Part shown: positions 27,203 through 37,479 of the stretch, piece by piece
Layout: the number at the start of each line of letters is the position of its first letter
Position numbering within the stretch: position 1 is the stretch's first letter
Assembly (NCBI RefSeq): GCF_000144405.1
Contig: NC_014370.1
Span: 873,501 to 937,500 of the forward strand
Reading direction: 5' to 3'
Source of the DNA: Prevotella melaninogenica ATCC 25845
GTDB lineage: Bacteria; Bacteroidota; Bacteroidia; Bacteroidales; Bacteroidaceae
DNA: 64,000 nt
Program-made: the position numbers and the translations under genes
Notes under the pieces: generated by a model
Told to the model about the DNA's origin: nothing
The model's input: only the letters and a program-made list of their open reading frames with translations
Databases searched by the model: none

Positions 27203-28560
27203 ATGGTTACAGACATCTTATTGAATATCACAAGTCAGCTGCTCACGATGGGACTGCCTTCCATCGACGAGAGCCTTGACAAGCTGCTGGTGGCGATGGA
27301 AACCTTCCCGAAGTCGGCGGTGCTGGGCGACACCGTGGGCTATGCCCGTGTCATCGGCCTATGCCTTGCCCTTTGCGTGGGTTCCTACGAGTGCTGGATG
27401 ATGATGCTTGGGCGCAGGGCGATGGACGTGATGAAACTCCTCCGTATCGTGGGACTGTCCATCTGCATCACTTACAGCTCGTGGATCTGTCAGGAGCTTG
27501 CCTGGCCGGGAAAGGCATTGGAGGCGACAACCAAACAGATGGCGAGCAGCAAAAATAAGGAGGTGGCAGCCCTCGAACTGAAAGTGGCGCAGAAGCAGTC
27601 GGACTACCTCAAACGGCTCCGGCAGGTACAGGACAGCATCGAGACGGCGAAGCAGGTACAGGAAATTGGCGAGGATGCCCATTGGTGGGACAAGCTCATC
27701 TACAACATGGAGAATCTTGGCTCGACCATCAACAATTATGCGCAACGGGCTACCGTAGCCGCGGAGACAAAAGTGTCGGAATGGATCAACGACGTGATAC
27801 GCTTTATCGGGGAACTGATCTTCCAAATGTCGTATTATGGCATTTTGGTGGCGCAACGTATCTTCATGACGATATTGGCGACCTTCGCGCCCATCATGTT
27901 TGCCCTGTCCATCGTACCGCCATGGAGCAGTGCGTGGTCGCAATGGATCAGCAAATACCTTTCCTTATCGCTTTGGGGATTTGTTACCTATATGTGCCTG
28001 TATTACATAGACTTCATTCTGATGTATAACCTTGGCGAGGACCTTACCGCCTATGGCAGGCTTCTACAAGGACAGGTGAACTCATGGGGACAGATAGGTG
28101 CGCTGGGCATTCAGGGCATCGGCTCCAACTGTATGTACGCTATGGGTATGCTCGTGGGTGCCTACATTATCCGCTTTGTTCCAGAGGTGGCATCATGGCT
28201 GATACCAGGTGGCGTGAGTTCGAGTGCGGGCAGTGCCGCCGGTGGTGTTGTGGCAGGTGCTGTGGGCGGAGCCATGGGCAGTGCCGCCTCTACTGGTATG
28301 GGCATCGCTTCGGTGGCTACGCCAGTAGCAGGTTCGGGGTATCGGGTGTAGCACACCTCGGAGCGGCAGGTATGGCCGGGGCAGTAAGTGGCGCAAGTGG
28401 TTATTCCGATGGCGGTGCAGCTACTTTGGCCGGGGCGATGGGCGGTGCAGCTTCAGGTATGGCGAAAGAGGCCAAGCACATGTTCACCGAAAGCTCTGCT
28501 GGCAAGGCGGCATCGAAGATGGGCAGTTCCATGAAGGATTCATATAACAGAGGAAAATAA
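27203..28560 (+). pseudogene. traJ: TraJ (VirB6-like) membrane protein with apparent C-terminal frameshift
   Basis: From the ATG at 27203 the frame encodes a polytopic membrane protein (GELIFQMSYYGILVAQRIFMTILATFAPIMFALS, then ALGIQGIGSNCMYAMGMLVGAYIIRF). This is the TraJ/VirB6 type, the inner-membrane channel. It stops at 28351, but from about 28335 another frame continues with a Gly/Ala-rich tail (GVAHLGAAGMAGAVSGASG... KMGSSMKDSYNRGK) to 28560. One base near the run GGGG at 28336 would join them. The tail may be dispensable, so the short form could still work. Confidence 0.75.
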
Positions 28561-28576
28561 ACTAAAACGACAGGAT

Positions 28577-29173
28577 ATGTTAATACAGAGTTTGGAACAG
28601 AAAACAAGACTCGCACTGACGACCGTACTGCTGACCATCATTGGCAGTACGGTGGTCTGTGCCTGCTGCATCTTCTACTGTGCCAAGTTGGTAACGGAAG
28701 AGCGTAATCAGATTTATGTCCTCGACGGCGACATCCCTTTCCTCGCTGAAAGGAGCAAGCAGGAGACGAACTTTGTGATGGAGGCGAAAGCACACATCCA
28801 ACTCTTCCATCAGTATTTCTTCAACCTGCCGCCCGATGATGATTATATCAAGTGGACGCTGTCCAAGGCGATGTATATGGCGGACGGTACGGCACTGAAG
28901 CAGAAACAGGCAATGGAGGAAAACGGTTTCTACTCGGACATCGTGTCTTCCTCTGCCGTGTGCATGATTATCTGCGATTCCATCAAGTTGGATGAGCAGT
29001 CGAGGAAGTTCAAATATTATGGTACGCAGATTATCAAGCGCCGTTCGCGCGACATGAAACGCTCCCTCATCACGGTGGGCAGCATCGAGAATGTGCCCCG
29101 CACAAGGAATAATCCGCACGGGCTGCTGATTACCAACTGGAGAACGCTGGAGAATAAGGATTTAGACTACTAA
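28577..29173 (+). CDS. traK: conjugal transfer protein TraK (VirB8-like)
   Basis: 198 aa: a short cytoplasmic start, one membrane span (LALTTVLLTIIGSTVVCACCIFYC) and a periplasmic domain with TKLALK-like and NPHGLLITNWRTLE segments. The layout matches TraK of Bacteroides elements and VirB8, which assembles the periplasmic channel. Confidence 0.82.
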   Translation: MLIQSLEQKTRLALTTVLLTIIGSTVVCACCIFYCAKLVTEERNQIYVLDGDIPFLAERSKQETNFVMEAKAHIQLFHQYFFNLPPDDDYIKWTLSKAMYMADGTALKQKQAMEENGFYSDIVSSSAVCMIICDSIKLDEQSRKFKYYGTQIIKRRSRDMKRSLITVGSIENVPRTRNNPHGLLITNWRTLENKDLDY

Positions 29174-29177
29174 GGGT

Positions 29178-29657
29178 ATGAAGAAGAAAATGAAGCGTGC
29201 GAAAGCAGCAAAAGCAAGATGGGAACAGGGAGTCAAAGGTAAAATAGAAACTGTCGTAAGGAAATTCTCTCGTCAGTGGAAGATACAGGAGCGGATAGAC
29301 GCTGCCAATACATGGGCTACAAATCATCCGAAGCGCACGGCGGCCATGACCATCGGTGCGTTGGTCTGTTCGCTCGGCCTTGGGATTCTTGTCTCCCTCT
29401 ACACTCCACAACCCAGCAAGGATATTGTGGGAGAGATAGAGAATGTGCAGTCTATGTTCGCCGGACTACAGAGCATACAGAATGGCAAAAACGTGCAGGT
29501 GCGTGAAGTCGGGCAGCTGGCTCTCAGAGGACAACGGCTGAAATGGGAGTTGGATTCCCTTGTACACATCCCTGTAAAGACACATCGGGATTCTATGCTC
29601 ATCATCTCTAAATACAGACAACTCGAAATGATAGTGGCAAACTTAAAACATCAATGA
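29178..29657 (+). CDS. traL: TraL-like membrane protein (DUF3989)
   Basis: 159 aa. A very basic N-terminus is followed by one membrane span (AAMTIGALVCSLGLGILVSLY) and a helical periplasmic part. Position between TraK and TraM fits TraL (DUF3989). Only 4 bases separate it from traK. Confidence 0.72.
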   Translation: MKKKMKRAKAAKARWEQGVKGKIETVVRKFSRQWKIQERIDAANTWATNHPKRTAAMTIGALVCSLGLGILVSLYTPQPSKDIVGEIENVQSMFAGLQSIQNGKNVQVREVGQLALRGQRLKWELDSLVHIPVKTHRDSMLIISKYRQLEMIVANLKHQ

Positions 29658-29658
29658 T

Positions 29659-31047
29659 ATGAATGAACTGATTAAGAAACTCTTACTCAAAGTAGGACTG
29701 AGAAAGGAGGATGACCCTTCAGACAATGCCCGGACGGAGGCTGATGCAGAAACGCAGGGTGAAAACGAGGCTAAGGGCGACGAAAGGGAAAAGACAAGTC
29801 CGAAAGAGCCGCCCGTAGTGAAGCCCTTATCACAGGGCAAGAGTTGGTGGCGCATCGACTTCAAACAGCCCAAGTACATCTTTCCTTTGGCCATTCTTCT
29901 GCCTATCTTGTTCTTAGGCTATGAGTTGATGGGGGTGTTCGGAGGTACGGACAATGCCAAGAAGGGTGTGGCCACGGACAGCATCAATGCCTCCCTGCCC
30001 ACGGCGGCCAATGCTGATATGGGTGATAAGATGACTGAGATGAACAAACGCTATAACGAAGAGGATGCGGCATCGGCAGTGAACGGCATCGGTGAGGACC
30101 AGCCACAGCAGGACTCGCTCGGCAACAGCTATCAAGAGCATGAACTGGATGAGATAGACCGCCAGAATGCCATCAATGCCCAGCGGCAGAAGGATATGGA
30201 AGCCTTGCAGCAGCGGCTGGCTCAGTCACGGAAGCATATCAATGCCTATGAGGGTGGCAGTTACGGAGGTGCATCTGGCTATGGTTCGGGCGGCAGCTAT
30301 GGGCGCGGTTCCAGACAGACAGAGATGGATGACTATGCCAGGGAGGTGGAGGCGATTCAGAAGAGAAGCCTTGCCCGGCAGAAAGCGTTGGAGAAGAGCA
30401 TAGGTATCGGCGACGAGGATGAAAGTGCCAAAGTGTCAAAAGCGTCACATCCTTTTGGTGCGTCCAATCGTAAGTCCGAAGAGAAACCGGTCATTGTCAA
30501 GAAAGTGATGGAGGGTAATGCGGAGAAGTTCAACACCGTCAGTGCCGAGCCTACGACGGATGTTCCGTTGATCCGTGCCATGATAGACAAGACGACGAAG
30601 GCACACGAGGGTACACGCCTCCGCTTCAAGCTCCTCGACGATGTCACGCTCAAAGGGACAAAATTGAAGAAGGGCACCTACCTCTATGGTACGGTGACGG
30701 GATTCGGTCAGCAGCGTGTGATGGCGACCATCACCAGCATCCTGGTCAGGGATAAGTTCATCAAGGTGGGACTGTCGGTCTATGACAACGACGGCATGGA
30801 GGGCTTTTATGTCCCAGAGTCTGCCTTCCGTGACCTGATGAAGGATGCCAAGGCAAATGCCTTGCAGAGCAACATCAACTTTGACGGTGGGTATGGCGGT
30901 GGACTGAGTTCCGAAGCGGTGGCTCTGCAGGCCCTACAGAATATGTACCAGTCGGCAACATCAGCCGTGTCTGCCAATATCCGCAAGAATAAGGCCCGAA
31001 TCAAGTACAATACCATCGTCTATCTGATCAATACCAATGCAGAGTAG
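29659..31047 (+). CDS. traM: conjugal transfer protein TraM (VirB10-like)
   Basis: 462 aa. Acidic cytoplasmic N-terminus, one span (YIFPLAILLPILFLGYELMG), a Gln- and Gly-rich linker, then the conserved C-terminal domain (about 290-460: FNTVSAEPTTDVPLIRAMIDK, GTRLRFKLLDDV, GTYLYGTVTGFGQQRV). This is TraM, the VirB10 equivalent spanning the envelope. Confidence 0.88.
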   Translation: MNELIKKLLLKVGLRKEDDPSDNARTEADAETQGENEAKGDEREKTSPKEPPVVKPLSQGKSWWRIDFKQPKYIFPLAILLPILFLGYELMGVFGGTDNAKKGVATDSINASLPTAANADMGDKMTEMNKRYNEEDAASAVNGIGEDQPQQDSLGNSYQEHELDEIDRQNAINAQRQKDMEALQQRLAQSRKHINAYEGGSYGGASGYGSGGSYGRGSRQTEMDDYAREVEAIQKRSLARQKALEKSIGIGDEDESAKVSKASHPFGASNRKSEEKPVIVKKVMEGNAEKFNTVSAEPTTDVPLIRAMIDKTTKAHEGTRLRFKLLDDVTLKGTKLKKGTYLYGTVTGFGQQRVMATITSILVRDKFIKVGLSVYDNDGMEGFYVPESAFRDLMKDAKANALQSNINFDGGYGGGLSSEAVALQALQNMYQSATSAVSANIRKNKARIKYNTIVYLINTNAE

Positions 31048-31078
31048 CTTTCAATAATTCATCAAACATTTAGGAAAT

Positions 31079-32002
31079 ATGAAAAAAAATTTAGTTCTCA
31101 TGGTTGCCCTCATGGGATTGTGTGGCAGCCTTCAGGCACAGAAGAAGTATAAGAACATCGAGGCAGACTCGGCTTCGGTGAGGTATATCCGCAACGCCAA
31201 GCCTACGGACAGCTACATCTTCGACGAAAACAGGCGCAAGGACGTGATCTTTGTCAACGAAGAGGTGACGACACACCTGCTGATGCCTGAGAATATCAAG
31301 CTCGTGGACATTTCTACGAACAAGATAGTAGGGAATCAGTGTACGGACAATATCGTGCGTATCAAACCCTCCGGGAGAATGTACGACAACGAGCTGGTGG
31401 GCACGATTACCGTGATTGGTGAACGGCATATCGTACAGCTCAACGTGGTTTATACTGCCGGACCTGCCAAAGCCAACTCCATCTACCGCATCAAAGCCGG
31501 GGACATGGGCAGGTATGAAAATCCCGACGTAACGATGCCGCGCAAGGAAATGGCGGCCTACGCCTGGGCCATCTTTACCAGCAAACCACGCAAGAACATC
31601 CATTCTAATGAGAACGGAATCAAGGCGAGGGTGAACAACATCTACAGTATCGGTGACTATTTCTTCATCGACTACTCGCTCTACAATGCTACCAAAATCA
31701 AGTATGACATCAGCGAGGTACGCATCAAGCTCACGGACAAGAAGGAGCTAAAGGCTACCAATTCGCAGACGATAGAGCTGACACCAGTGTACAGCCTGAG
31801 CAGTGTCAGGAGTTTTAAGAAGACATATCGCAACGTGCTGGTATTGGACAAGCTCACATTCCCTGAAGAGAAGGTGCTGAAGCTGGAGATTTCGGAGGAG
31901 CAGATTTCGGGCCGTGTCATCACGCTCGATATCAACTACAAGGATATGCTGCACGCTGACGGGGTCAGTGAGCAGATGGTATCGTATCTGCCAGTGTTTT
32001 AA
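31079..32002 (+). CDS. traN: conjugal transfer protein TraN (VirB9-like, DUF4138)
   Basis: 307 aa with a signal peptide (MKKNLVLMVALMGLCGSLQAQ). The beta-rich body contains EEVTTHLLMPENIKLVDIST and GNQCTDNIVRIKP, the opening pattern of TraN proteins. It forms the outer-membrane-side ring with TraM. Confidence 0.88.
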   Translation: MKKNLVLMVALMGLCGSLQAQKKYKNIEADSASVRYIRNAKPTDSYIFDENRRKDVIFVNEEVTTHLLMPENIKLVDISTNKIVGNQCTDNIVRIKPSGRMYDNELVGTITVIGERHIVQLNVVYTAGPAKANSIYRIKAGDMGRYENPDVTMPRKEMAAYAWAIFTSKPRKNIHSNENGIKARVNNIYSIGDYFFIDYSLYNATKIKYDISEVRIKLTDKKELKATNSQTIELTPVYSLSSVRSFKKTYRNVLVLDKLTFPEEKVLKLEISEEQISGRVITLDINYKDMLHADGVSEQMVSYLPVF

Positions 32003-32020
32003 CCATCAAATTGTAAAGTC

Positions 32021-34354
32021 ATGGCTGTAGAAGAGACAAGAGAACAGCAGCAGATGTACAACATCTTCAGGAGCTGCATCTATCTTTTCCTGATAGTGGA
32101 ACTGATCATGAATCTGCCCATCACGGCGGACAACCGTGTCACAGGATTTATTTTGGAACTCATCGCACGCTTCAAAGTGTTCAACAATGTGGCATCGTGT
32201 AAGCTCGTCGAACTGATCTGCATCGGTGTGACATGTATCGGCACACGTCCGCAGAAGGCACTGAAGTTCAATGTCAAAACGATGGTGCTTTATCCTATCG
32301 GCATCGGCATCACATTCATCGCACTCTGCATGATGTTTCATAAGGGCATCTGGGGAGGAGTCTCTTTTGGTTTTCCGACCAACCGCATCCTTTATGCCAT
32401 GACTTCCATCATCGGTACAATGCTCCTGCATCAGGGGCTGGACGGTATCTCGCGCTTCTACAACTATAAGTTAGGAGAGGACCGCTTCAACTTCGAGAAT
32501 GAATCGTTCCAGCAGTCGGAGGAACTGAATGAGAATCCGTATTCGGTCAATATCCCGATGATTTACTATTTCAAGAGACGGATGCACAAGGGCTGGATTA
32601 ACATTATCAATCCCTTCCGTGGAACCATCGTACTGGGTACACCCGGCTCTGGTAAGTCCTTCGGCATCATCGACCCGTTTATCCGTCAGCATGCGGCCAA
32701 GGGGTTTGCCATGATGGTGTACGACTATAAGTTTCCGACATTGGGAAAGACGCTGTTCTATCAGTACTGCAAGAACAAGAAACTCGGTAGGTTACCAGAG
32801 AACTGTGGTTTCCATATCGTGAACTTTACCGATGTGGAATATTCCAACCGCATCAATCCTATTCAGCGAAAGTATATCCCTGATTTGGCGGCGGCAGCAG
32901 AGACGGCAGCGACCTTGCTTGAATCGCTCAATAAAGGGGGCGACAAGAAGGGTGGCTCGGAGGCGTTTTTTCAGAACTCAGCCATTAACTTCCTCTCTGC
33001 CATCATCTATTTCTTCGTAAACTTTCACCCGACGGGATTCAAGGACGGCAAGAAGCTCACGAGGTATGTCAAATACAGGGGCAAGAAACTGAAATTGATT
33101 ACGAAGAACTGGCATGACTACCGGGCTGTCGATAAGGACGGCAACACGATACTGGACTTTGTGGATGAGTTGAGCCACGATGTGTCTGTAGATGAGGACG
33201 GTATGTTCGTGGATTTGAATGACTTCACTTATATCAGCCGTAACGGGCAGAGGGTGCATATCACTTCGTCATGGTATGAGGATGAGCAGGGGCAGGTGGT
33301 GGAACCGGACACCATCACCGGCGAATACTCGGATATGCCGCACGTGCTGTCCTTCCTTGGCAAGCAGTACAGTGACGTATTCGACATCCTGATGCAGGAC
33401 CAGAAGATTCTCTCGCTCATGGCTCCGTTCCAGTCGGCTTATACCAACAAGGCGATGGACCAGCTCGAAGGTATGGTGGGTACGCTCCGGGTCAATGCGG
33501 CACGCTTGGTCTCGCCAGAAGCCTACTGGATTTTTACGGGGGACGACTTCGACCTGAAGATTTCAGACCCTGCAAGTCCTTCATATCTCGTGATAGCCAA
33601 CGACCCGGAGAAGGAGCAGATAGTGGGTGCACTGAATGCGTTGGTGCTGAACCGTCTCGTTACCCGTGTGAACAGCCGGGGGAATATCCCTGTTTCCATC
33701 ATTGTGGACGAGCTGCCGACCTTATACTTTCATAAGATTGACCGTCTGATCGGTACGGCGCGTAGCAACAAGGTGGCGGTGACATTAGGCTTTCAGGAAC
33801 TGCCACAGCTGGAGGCGGACTATGGCAAGAACGGTATGCAGAAGATTATCACCACTTGCGGAAATATCTTCATGGGTGCTGCCCGAAATAAGGAAACACT
33901 GGAATGGGCGCAGAATGACGTGTTCGGTAAGGCGAAGCAGACTTCCAAATCCATCACCATCAACGACCAGAAGGTTTCCACATCTATCTCGGAACGGTTG
34001 GACTATCTTGTTCCAGCGGCGAAGATAGCGGACATGGCAACTGGTTGGCTGGCAGGTCAGTCGGCTCGTGACTTCACGCCTACTGAGGGTAGTATGATAC
34101 AAGGCTTTGACATCGAAAAGTCGGAGGAGTTCAAGACATCCAAGTATTTCTGCAAGACGCACTTTGACATGGCACAAATCAAGCAGGAGGAAAGTCAGTA
34201 TGCCGACTTGCCGAAAATCTATCAGTTTGCCTCTAACCGTGAGAAGGAAATCATGCTCGGTCGTAACTTCAAGCGGGTCAATGACGAGGTGGACGCGATG
34301 ATTGCCGAGCTTCTTGGCAAGGACAGGAAGAAGAAACAGGAAAATAAACAGTAG
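32021..34354 (+). CDS. type IV coupling protein (VirD4/TraG-MobC type)
   Basis: 777 aa. Two or three membrane spans are followed by Walker A GTPGSGKSFGIIDPF (about residue 205) and Walker B VSIIVDELPTLYFH; the TARSNKVAVTLGFQELPQL segment is typical of coupling proteins. It links the relaxase-DNA complex (relaxase at 5069) to the channel. The tra operon order here keeps the coupling gene after traN, unlike elements that place it beside the relaxase. Confidence 0.92.
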   Translation: MAVEETREQQQMYNIFRSCIYLFLIVELIMNLPITADNRVTGFILELIARFKVFNNVASCKLVELICIGVTCIGTRPQKALKFNVKTMVLYPIGIGITFIALCMMFHKGIWGGVSFGFPTNRILYAMTSIIGTMLLHQGLDGISRFYNYKLGEDRFNFENESFQQSEELNENPYSVNIPMIYYFKRRMHKGWINIINPFRGTIVLGTPGSGKSFGIIDPFIRQHAAKGFAMMVYDYKFPTLGKTLFYQYCKNKKLGRLPENCGFHIVNFTDVEYSNRINPIQRKYIPDLAAAAETAATLLESLNKGGDKKGGSEAFFQNSAINFLSAIIYFFVNFHPTGFKDGKKLTRYVKYRGKKLKLITKNWHDYRAVDKDGNTILDFVDELSHDVSVDEDGMFVDLNDFTYISRNGQRVHITSSWYEDEQGQVVEPDTITGEYSDMPHVLSFLGKQYSDVFDILMQDQKILSLMAPFQSAYTNKAMDQLEGMVGTLRVNAARLVSPEAYWIFTGDDFDLKISDPASPSYLVIANDPEKEQIVGALNALVLNRLVTRVNSRGNIPVSIIVDELPTLYFHKIDRLIGTARSNKVAVTLGFQELPQLEADYGKNGMQKIITTCGNIFMGAARNKETLEWAQNDVFGKAKQTSKSITINDQKVSTSISERLDYLVPAAKIADMATGWLAGQSARDFTPTEGSMIQGFDIEKSEEFKTSKYFCKTHFDMAQIKQEESQYADLPKIYQFASNREKEIMLGRNFKRVNDEVDAMIAELLGKDRKKKQENKQ

Positions 34355-34355
34355 T

Positions 34356-34997
34356 ATGGTACCTTATCAGTGGAAAGGATTGTCGGGCAGTGCCCTGAAG
34401 GTAATAGCGTTAGTGTCCATGACGATGGATCACATCGCTTATTACCTCATGGAACATGGTAGTTTGATGTATGACTTGATGCGGACGATGGGAAGAATGG
34501 CGTTCCCCATCTTCGCCTTTCTGTTGGTGGAAGGATATGTCCATACTCGTTCCACGGGGAAGTATGCGCTCAACCTCTTGGCTTTTGCACTCATATCCGA
34601 AGCTCCGTGGTGGTTGCTGAATCATGACAACACCCACAATGTGTTCTTTACCCTATTGTTAGGACTGGTGGCAATAGACTTGATAACCCGAATTGGCAAC
34701 AAGCCTTTGCTCTGGTGTGTCATTATGGCTTCCATTTGTGCTAATGCTACTTGGCTGCATGTCGATTATGAATATTCTGGCATTCTCTTGATATGCGCGT
34801 TCCACTTCTTCCAGCCGGACAAGGTGACGAAATGCCTTTTAGCTACCCTGTTCATGTACCAGTATGGTGTAGTCGGGCTTTGGCTGGGGCAGGCCGTCAT
34901 CCTGTGTTACAATGGAGAGCGAGGATTTATAAAAGGGCAGTATGCGAAATATTTATGCTACGCATACTATCCGTTACATCTTTGTCTCCTCATATAA
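34356..34997 (+). CDS. traX: TraX-family membrane protein
   Basis: 213 aa from the ATG at 34356, one base after the previous stop. About six membrane spans; the opening LSGSALKVIALVSMTMDHIAYYL and GRMAFPIFAFLLVEGYVHT are the TraX signature. F-plasmid TraX acetylates pilin; whether this protein does so is not known. It is the last gene before the second cargo region. Confidence 0.88.
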   Translation: MVPYQWKGLSGSALKVIALVSMTMDHIAYYLMEHGSLMYDLMRTMGRMAFPIFAFLLVEGYVHTRSTGKYALNLLAFALISEAPWWLLNHDNTHNVFFTLLLGLVAIDLITRIGNKPLLWCVIMASICANATWLHVDYEYSGILLICAFHFFQPDKVTKCLLATLFMYQYGVVGLWLGQAVILCYNGERGFIKGQYAKYLCYAYYPLHLCLLI

Positions 34998-35004
34998 AAA
35001 TCTT

Positions 35005-37428
35005 CTAATCTATCTGTAAATCCTCTGTCAAATCTATAAAGTTGGTAACATAAGATAATTTCGGTGAACTATACCTTTTTACAGACTTTGCATACCGAGT
35101 AATATCTTCTACTCCAATATGTTCAGAGGTAAAGTACACTGTCAACTTATTAGTATCAGCTTCATCAACTTTCCATAGTTTAGATTCTCCACTATAGCTG
35201 TCGATTGCCATATAATAAACCAGCAAATCACAGAAAGGGAAGAGAATAATTGGGAAATCATATCCTGAGTATTTTTTCCGTTCAAAAAGCGAATTAGGTA
35301 ATATTCTATCTAACTCGCTAACTAATTCTTGACATGAAAGCTGATGATTGACAATAGCTTCATATAATCCAAAATGATAACTTCTAATATACAAAAGCAG
35401 CAATATCAATCCTGGCAGTTCTTCTCTATTCGTGTTGAGTGAGCTATATACTAATCGAACAGACACGAACAATTTCTGCATCTGTCTCAGGGTAAGCCTT
35501 TTACTACCAGCAAGCGATCTAACAAACTCATCGAAGAATGAATATGCAGAACTTGGCATATCAGAATTATTACCAAAGAAGAAGCCTTTGAAATTAAGAT
35601 CATCACACAGATACTTAATGTAGTAATCATAGTTGGGTTCTGGTAAGAAGTATTCTATATCTATAAAGCGACGTAAGTACTCTTCTGCGTCAATTCGGTC
35701 ACTTCCAAAATACCCTCTAATAGAATTACTTAACTGTTGCTTATCCACAGAAAGAATAAATATAATATTAGGAATAGAGAAAAGATGCTTTACTCGTTCC
35801 AGTACTTTTACAGCATGATGTGGGTTACATCTATCTAATTCATCTACAAAAAAGATTAATGGTTGTTCTGTTAATTGGTCTACCAAACCCTTTAATTGTG
35901 CTCGAAAAGAAGTAAGACTCTTCCTTTCTTCATAGTATTTATCTATTTGCTCTTTAAGAGCAGATGCACCTTCCTCAAGCATATCGGATATACAATCAGC
36001 TGCATCACTTCCTATATGTTTTTCCACAATATGCTTCACTATTTTGGGTGTTGCTGCCAAAGTTATTTTGCCAGCATTAGCTATTACAGATGCAAACAAA
36101 TCTTTGAATTTTTCTTCTTGGCTTAATTCGCCAACTTCTGCGATCATTGCAACTAAAGGATCTTCAACAAAATCTGATTCCCAAGCATTATAATAGATGG
36201 TCTTATACCCCTTGTTCTTCAGCATTTGTTCCCACATCTTTACAAATGTGGTTTTGCCAGTCCCCCATGCGCCATTAAGACTTATTACACAGCCCTCGTG
36301 GTCATGAGCAATAATGTTTGTCAATATATTGACATACTTTTTTCTTCCTAACTTGTCCTCCTGAAAAGGAGAATCTACTCCAATTTCAACGTCTTTAAAT
36401 CTATACTGCATTATCTGTTTTTTTATTTTTCTATACCTCAGCCCAGAATGATTTCCTTTTTGCCATAGTCGATAGTTTGGCAGCAACTCAAACTTTGCCA
36501 AATGTCCATTGATAGGCCTGCTACCAAAAAACAAATCGACATCATCTTTCAAGCTCATACGCAGTTTTATGAGGAATTTTATGTCAACCCCAAACTCAGA
36601 CTTAGACCCGTCCCTTTGTGGTGCAAGAATATTTTTTGTCTGTGTTGATATTGAAACATCATTTGGCATTTGCTCATCCATCCCTAATTCCGCTTCATCA
36701 GTCAAACGGGATCCATCACGATTCCAAAATGAGCCTCCATCATCTGAACAGAACAATATGATTTTCTTAATAGTTGGCTTTACGAAGCTCTTGTCAAACC
36801 AAGCATCATAGTCCTTTTGGGCTGTATACCACTCTAATTTGGTAGACTTAACATTATTGTAAAGTTCGAGGGAGGTGGAAACTTCCCCGTGCGGCATCGA
36901 CCAATTCTCAATAAGATATTCTTCATCGTATTGTCCATTGTTATGAAAAGCAAAGAAGTTTAGGAGTGCCAAATAGATGCTTTTTATTAAATTAACGGGT
37001 GAACAAATAGCAGAGACCGTTTGTTCTTTATCTTCTAAAGTCGAACAATACACAACAAACAATCCTCTTTGGTCTTCTACGCTACCAAATTCAGGAAGTT
37101 CAACTAACTCATAGTGCATAAAGATATGGGTACCTTCGCTGTCTTTATGCAACGTATGCTCATAGTATGGATTTCCATTACCCAAATCTATGATTGCCTC
37201 CAGCCATTGTACTATATCCTGTAGCGGATCGTATAAATCGCTTAAAGGTATCATCAGCTGCTTTTGACCATTGATTCTAAAAACCATTTCCAGCCATCCA
37301 TATCGTAAATTCAAAAAATCGACGTTTATCACATCAGGTTTCTTTGGAATCGATTTGGAATATTTGTCATAGATAAGACTTCGTTCATGGAACCAGTCTT
37401 GTATCTTTAGCCATCCGTCGTAAATCAT
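35005..37428 (-). CDS. KAP-family P-loop NTPase with novel N-terminal domain
   Basis: About 807 aa from the ATG at 37428; a TTG at 37455 is possible. Residues 1-340 match no family I know and contain a segment resembling a beta-rich sensor (KKIILFCSDDGGSFWNRDGSR). Walker A SLNGAWGTGKTTFVKMWE is near residue 387 and Walker B PLIFFVDELDRCNPHHAV near 526, both KAP signatures. KAP NTPases are often membrane-linked and occur in defence loci. No strong membrane pair is obvious in the insert. AT-rich, unlike the tra genes, which suggests separate acquisition. Probably co-transcribed with the DUF2130 gene. Confidence 0.8.
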   Translation of the reverse strand: MIYDGWLKIQDWFHERSLIYDKYSKSIPKKPDVINVDFLNLRYGWLEMVFRINGQKQLMIPLSDLYDPLQDIVQWLEAIIDLGNGNPYYEHTLHKDSEGTHIFMHYELVELPEFGSVEDQRGLFVVYCSTLEDKEQTVSAICSPVNLIKSIYLALLNFFAFHNNGQYDEEYLIENWSMPHGEVSTSLELYNNVKSTKLEWYTAQKDYDAWFDKSFVKPTIKKIILFCSDDGGSFWNRDGSRLTDEAELGMDEQMPNDVSISTQTKNILAPQRDGSKSEFGVDIKFLIKLRMSLKDDVDLFFGSRPINGHLAKFELLPNYRLWQKGNHSGLRYRKIKKQIMQYRFKDVEIGVDSPFQEDKLGRKKYVNILTNIIAHDHEGCVISLNGAWGTGKTTFVKMWEQMLKNKGYKTIYYNAWESDFVEDPLVAMIAEVGELSQEEKFKDLFASVIANAGKITLAATPKIVKHIVEKHIGSDAADCISDMLEEGASALKEQIDKYYEERKSLTSFRAQLKGLVDQLTEQPLIFFVDELDRCNPHHAVKVLERVKHLFSIPNIIFILSVDKQQLSNSIRGYFGSDRIDAEEYLRRFIDIEYFLPEPNYDYYIKYLCDDLNFKGFFFGNNSDMPSSAYSFFDEFVRSLAGSKRLTLRQMQKLFVSVRLVYSSLNTNREELPGLILLLLYIRSYHFGLYEAIVNHQLSCQELVSELDRILPNSLFERKKYSGYDFPIILFPFCDLLVYYMAIDSYSGESKLWKVDEADTNKLTVYFTSEHIGVEDITRYAKSVKRYSSPKLSYVTNFIDLTEDLQID

Positions 37429-37444
37429 ATTCTTATTGGTATTG

Positions 37445-37470
37445 GGTATCCTCAAATAAACGAGGATACC
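37445..37470 (-). promoter_or_regulatory. perfect hairpin in the KAP leader
   Basis: GGTATCCTC/GAGGATACC with an 8-base loop lies between the DUF2130 stop and the KAP ATG. There is no T-run, so it is not a strong terminator; it could set the ratio of the two proteins. Confidence 0.4.
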
Positions 37471-37479
37471 TATTTCTAT

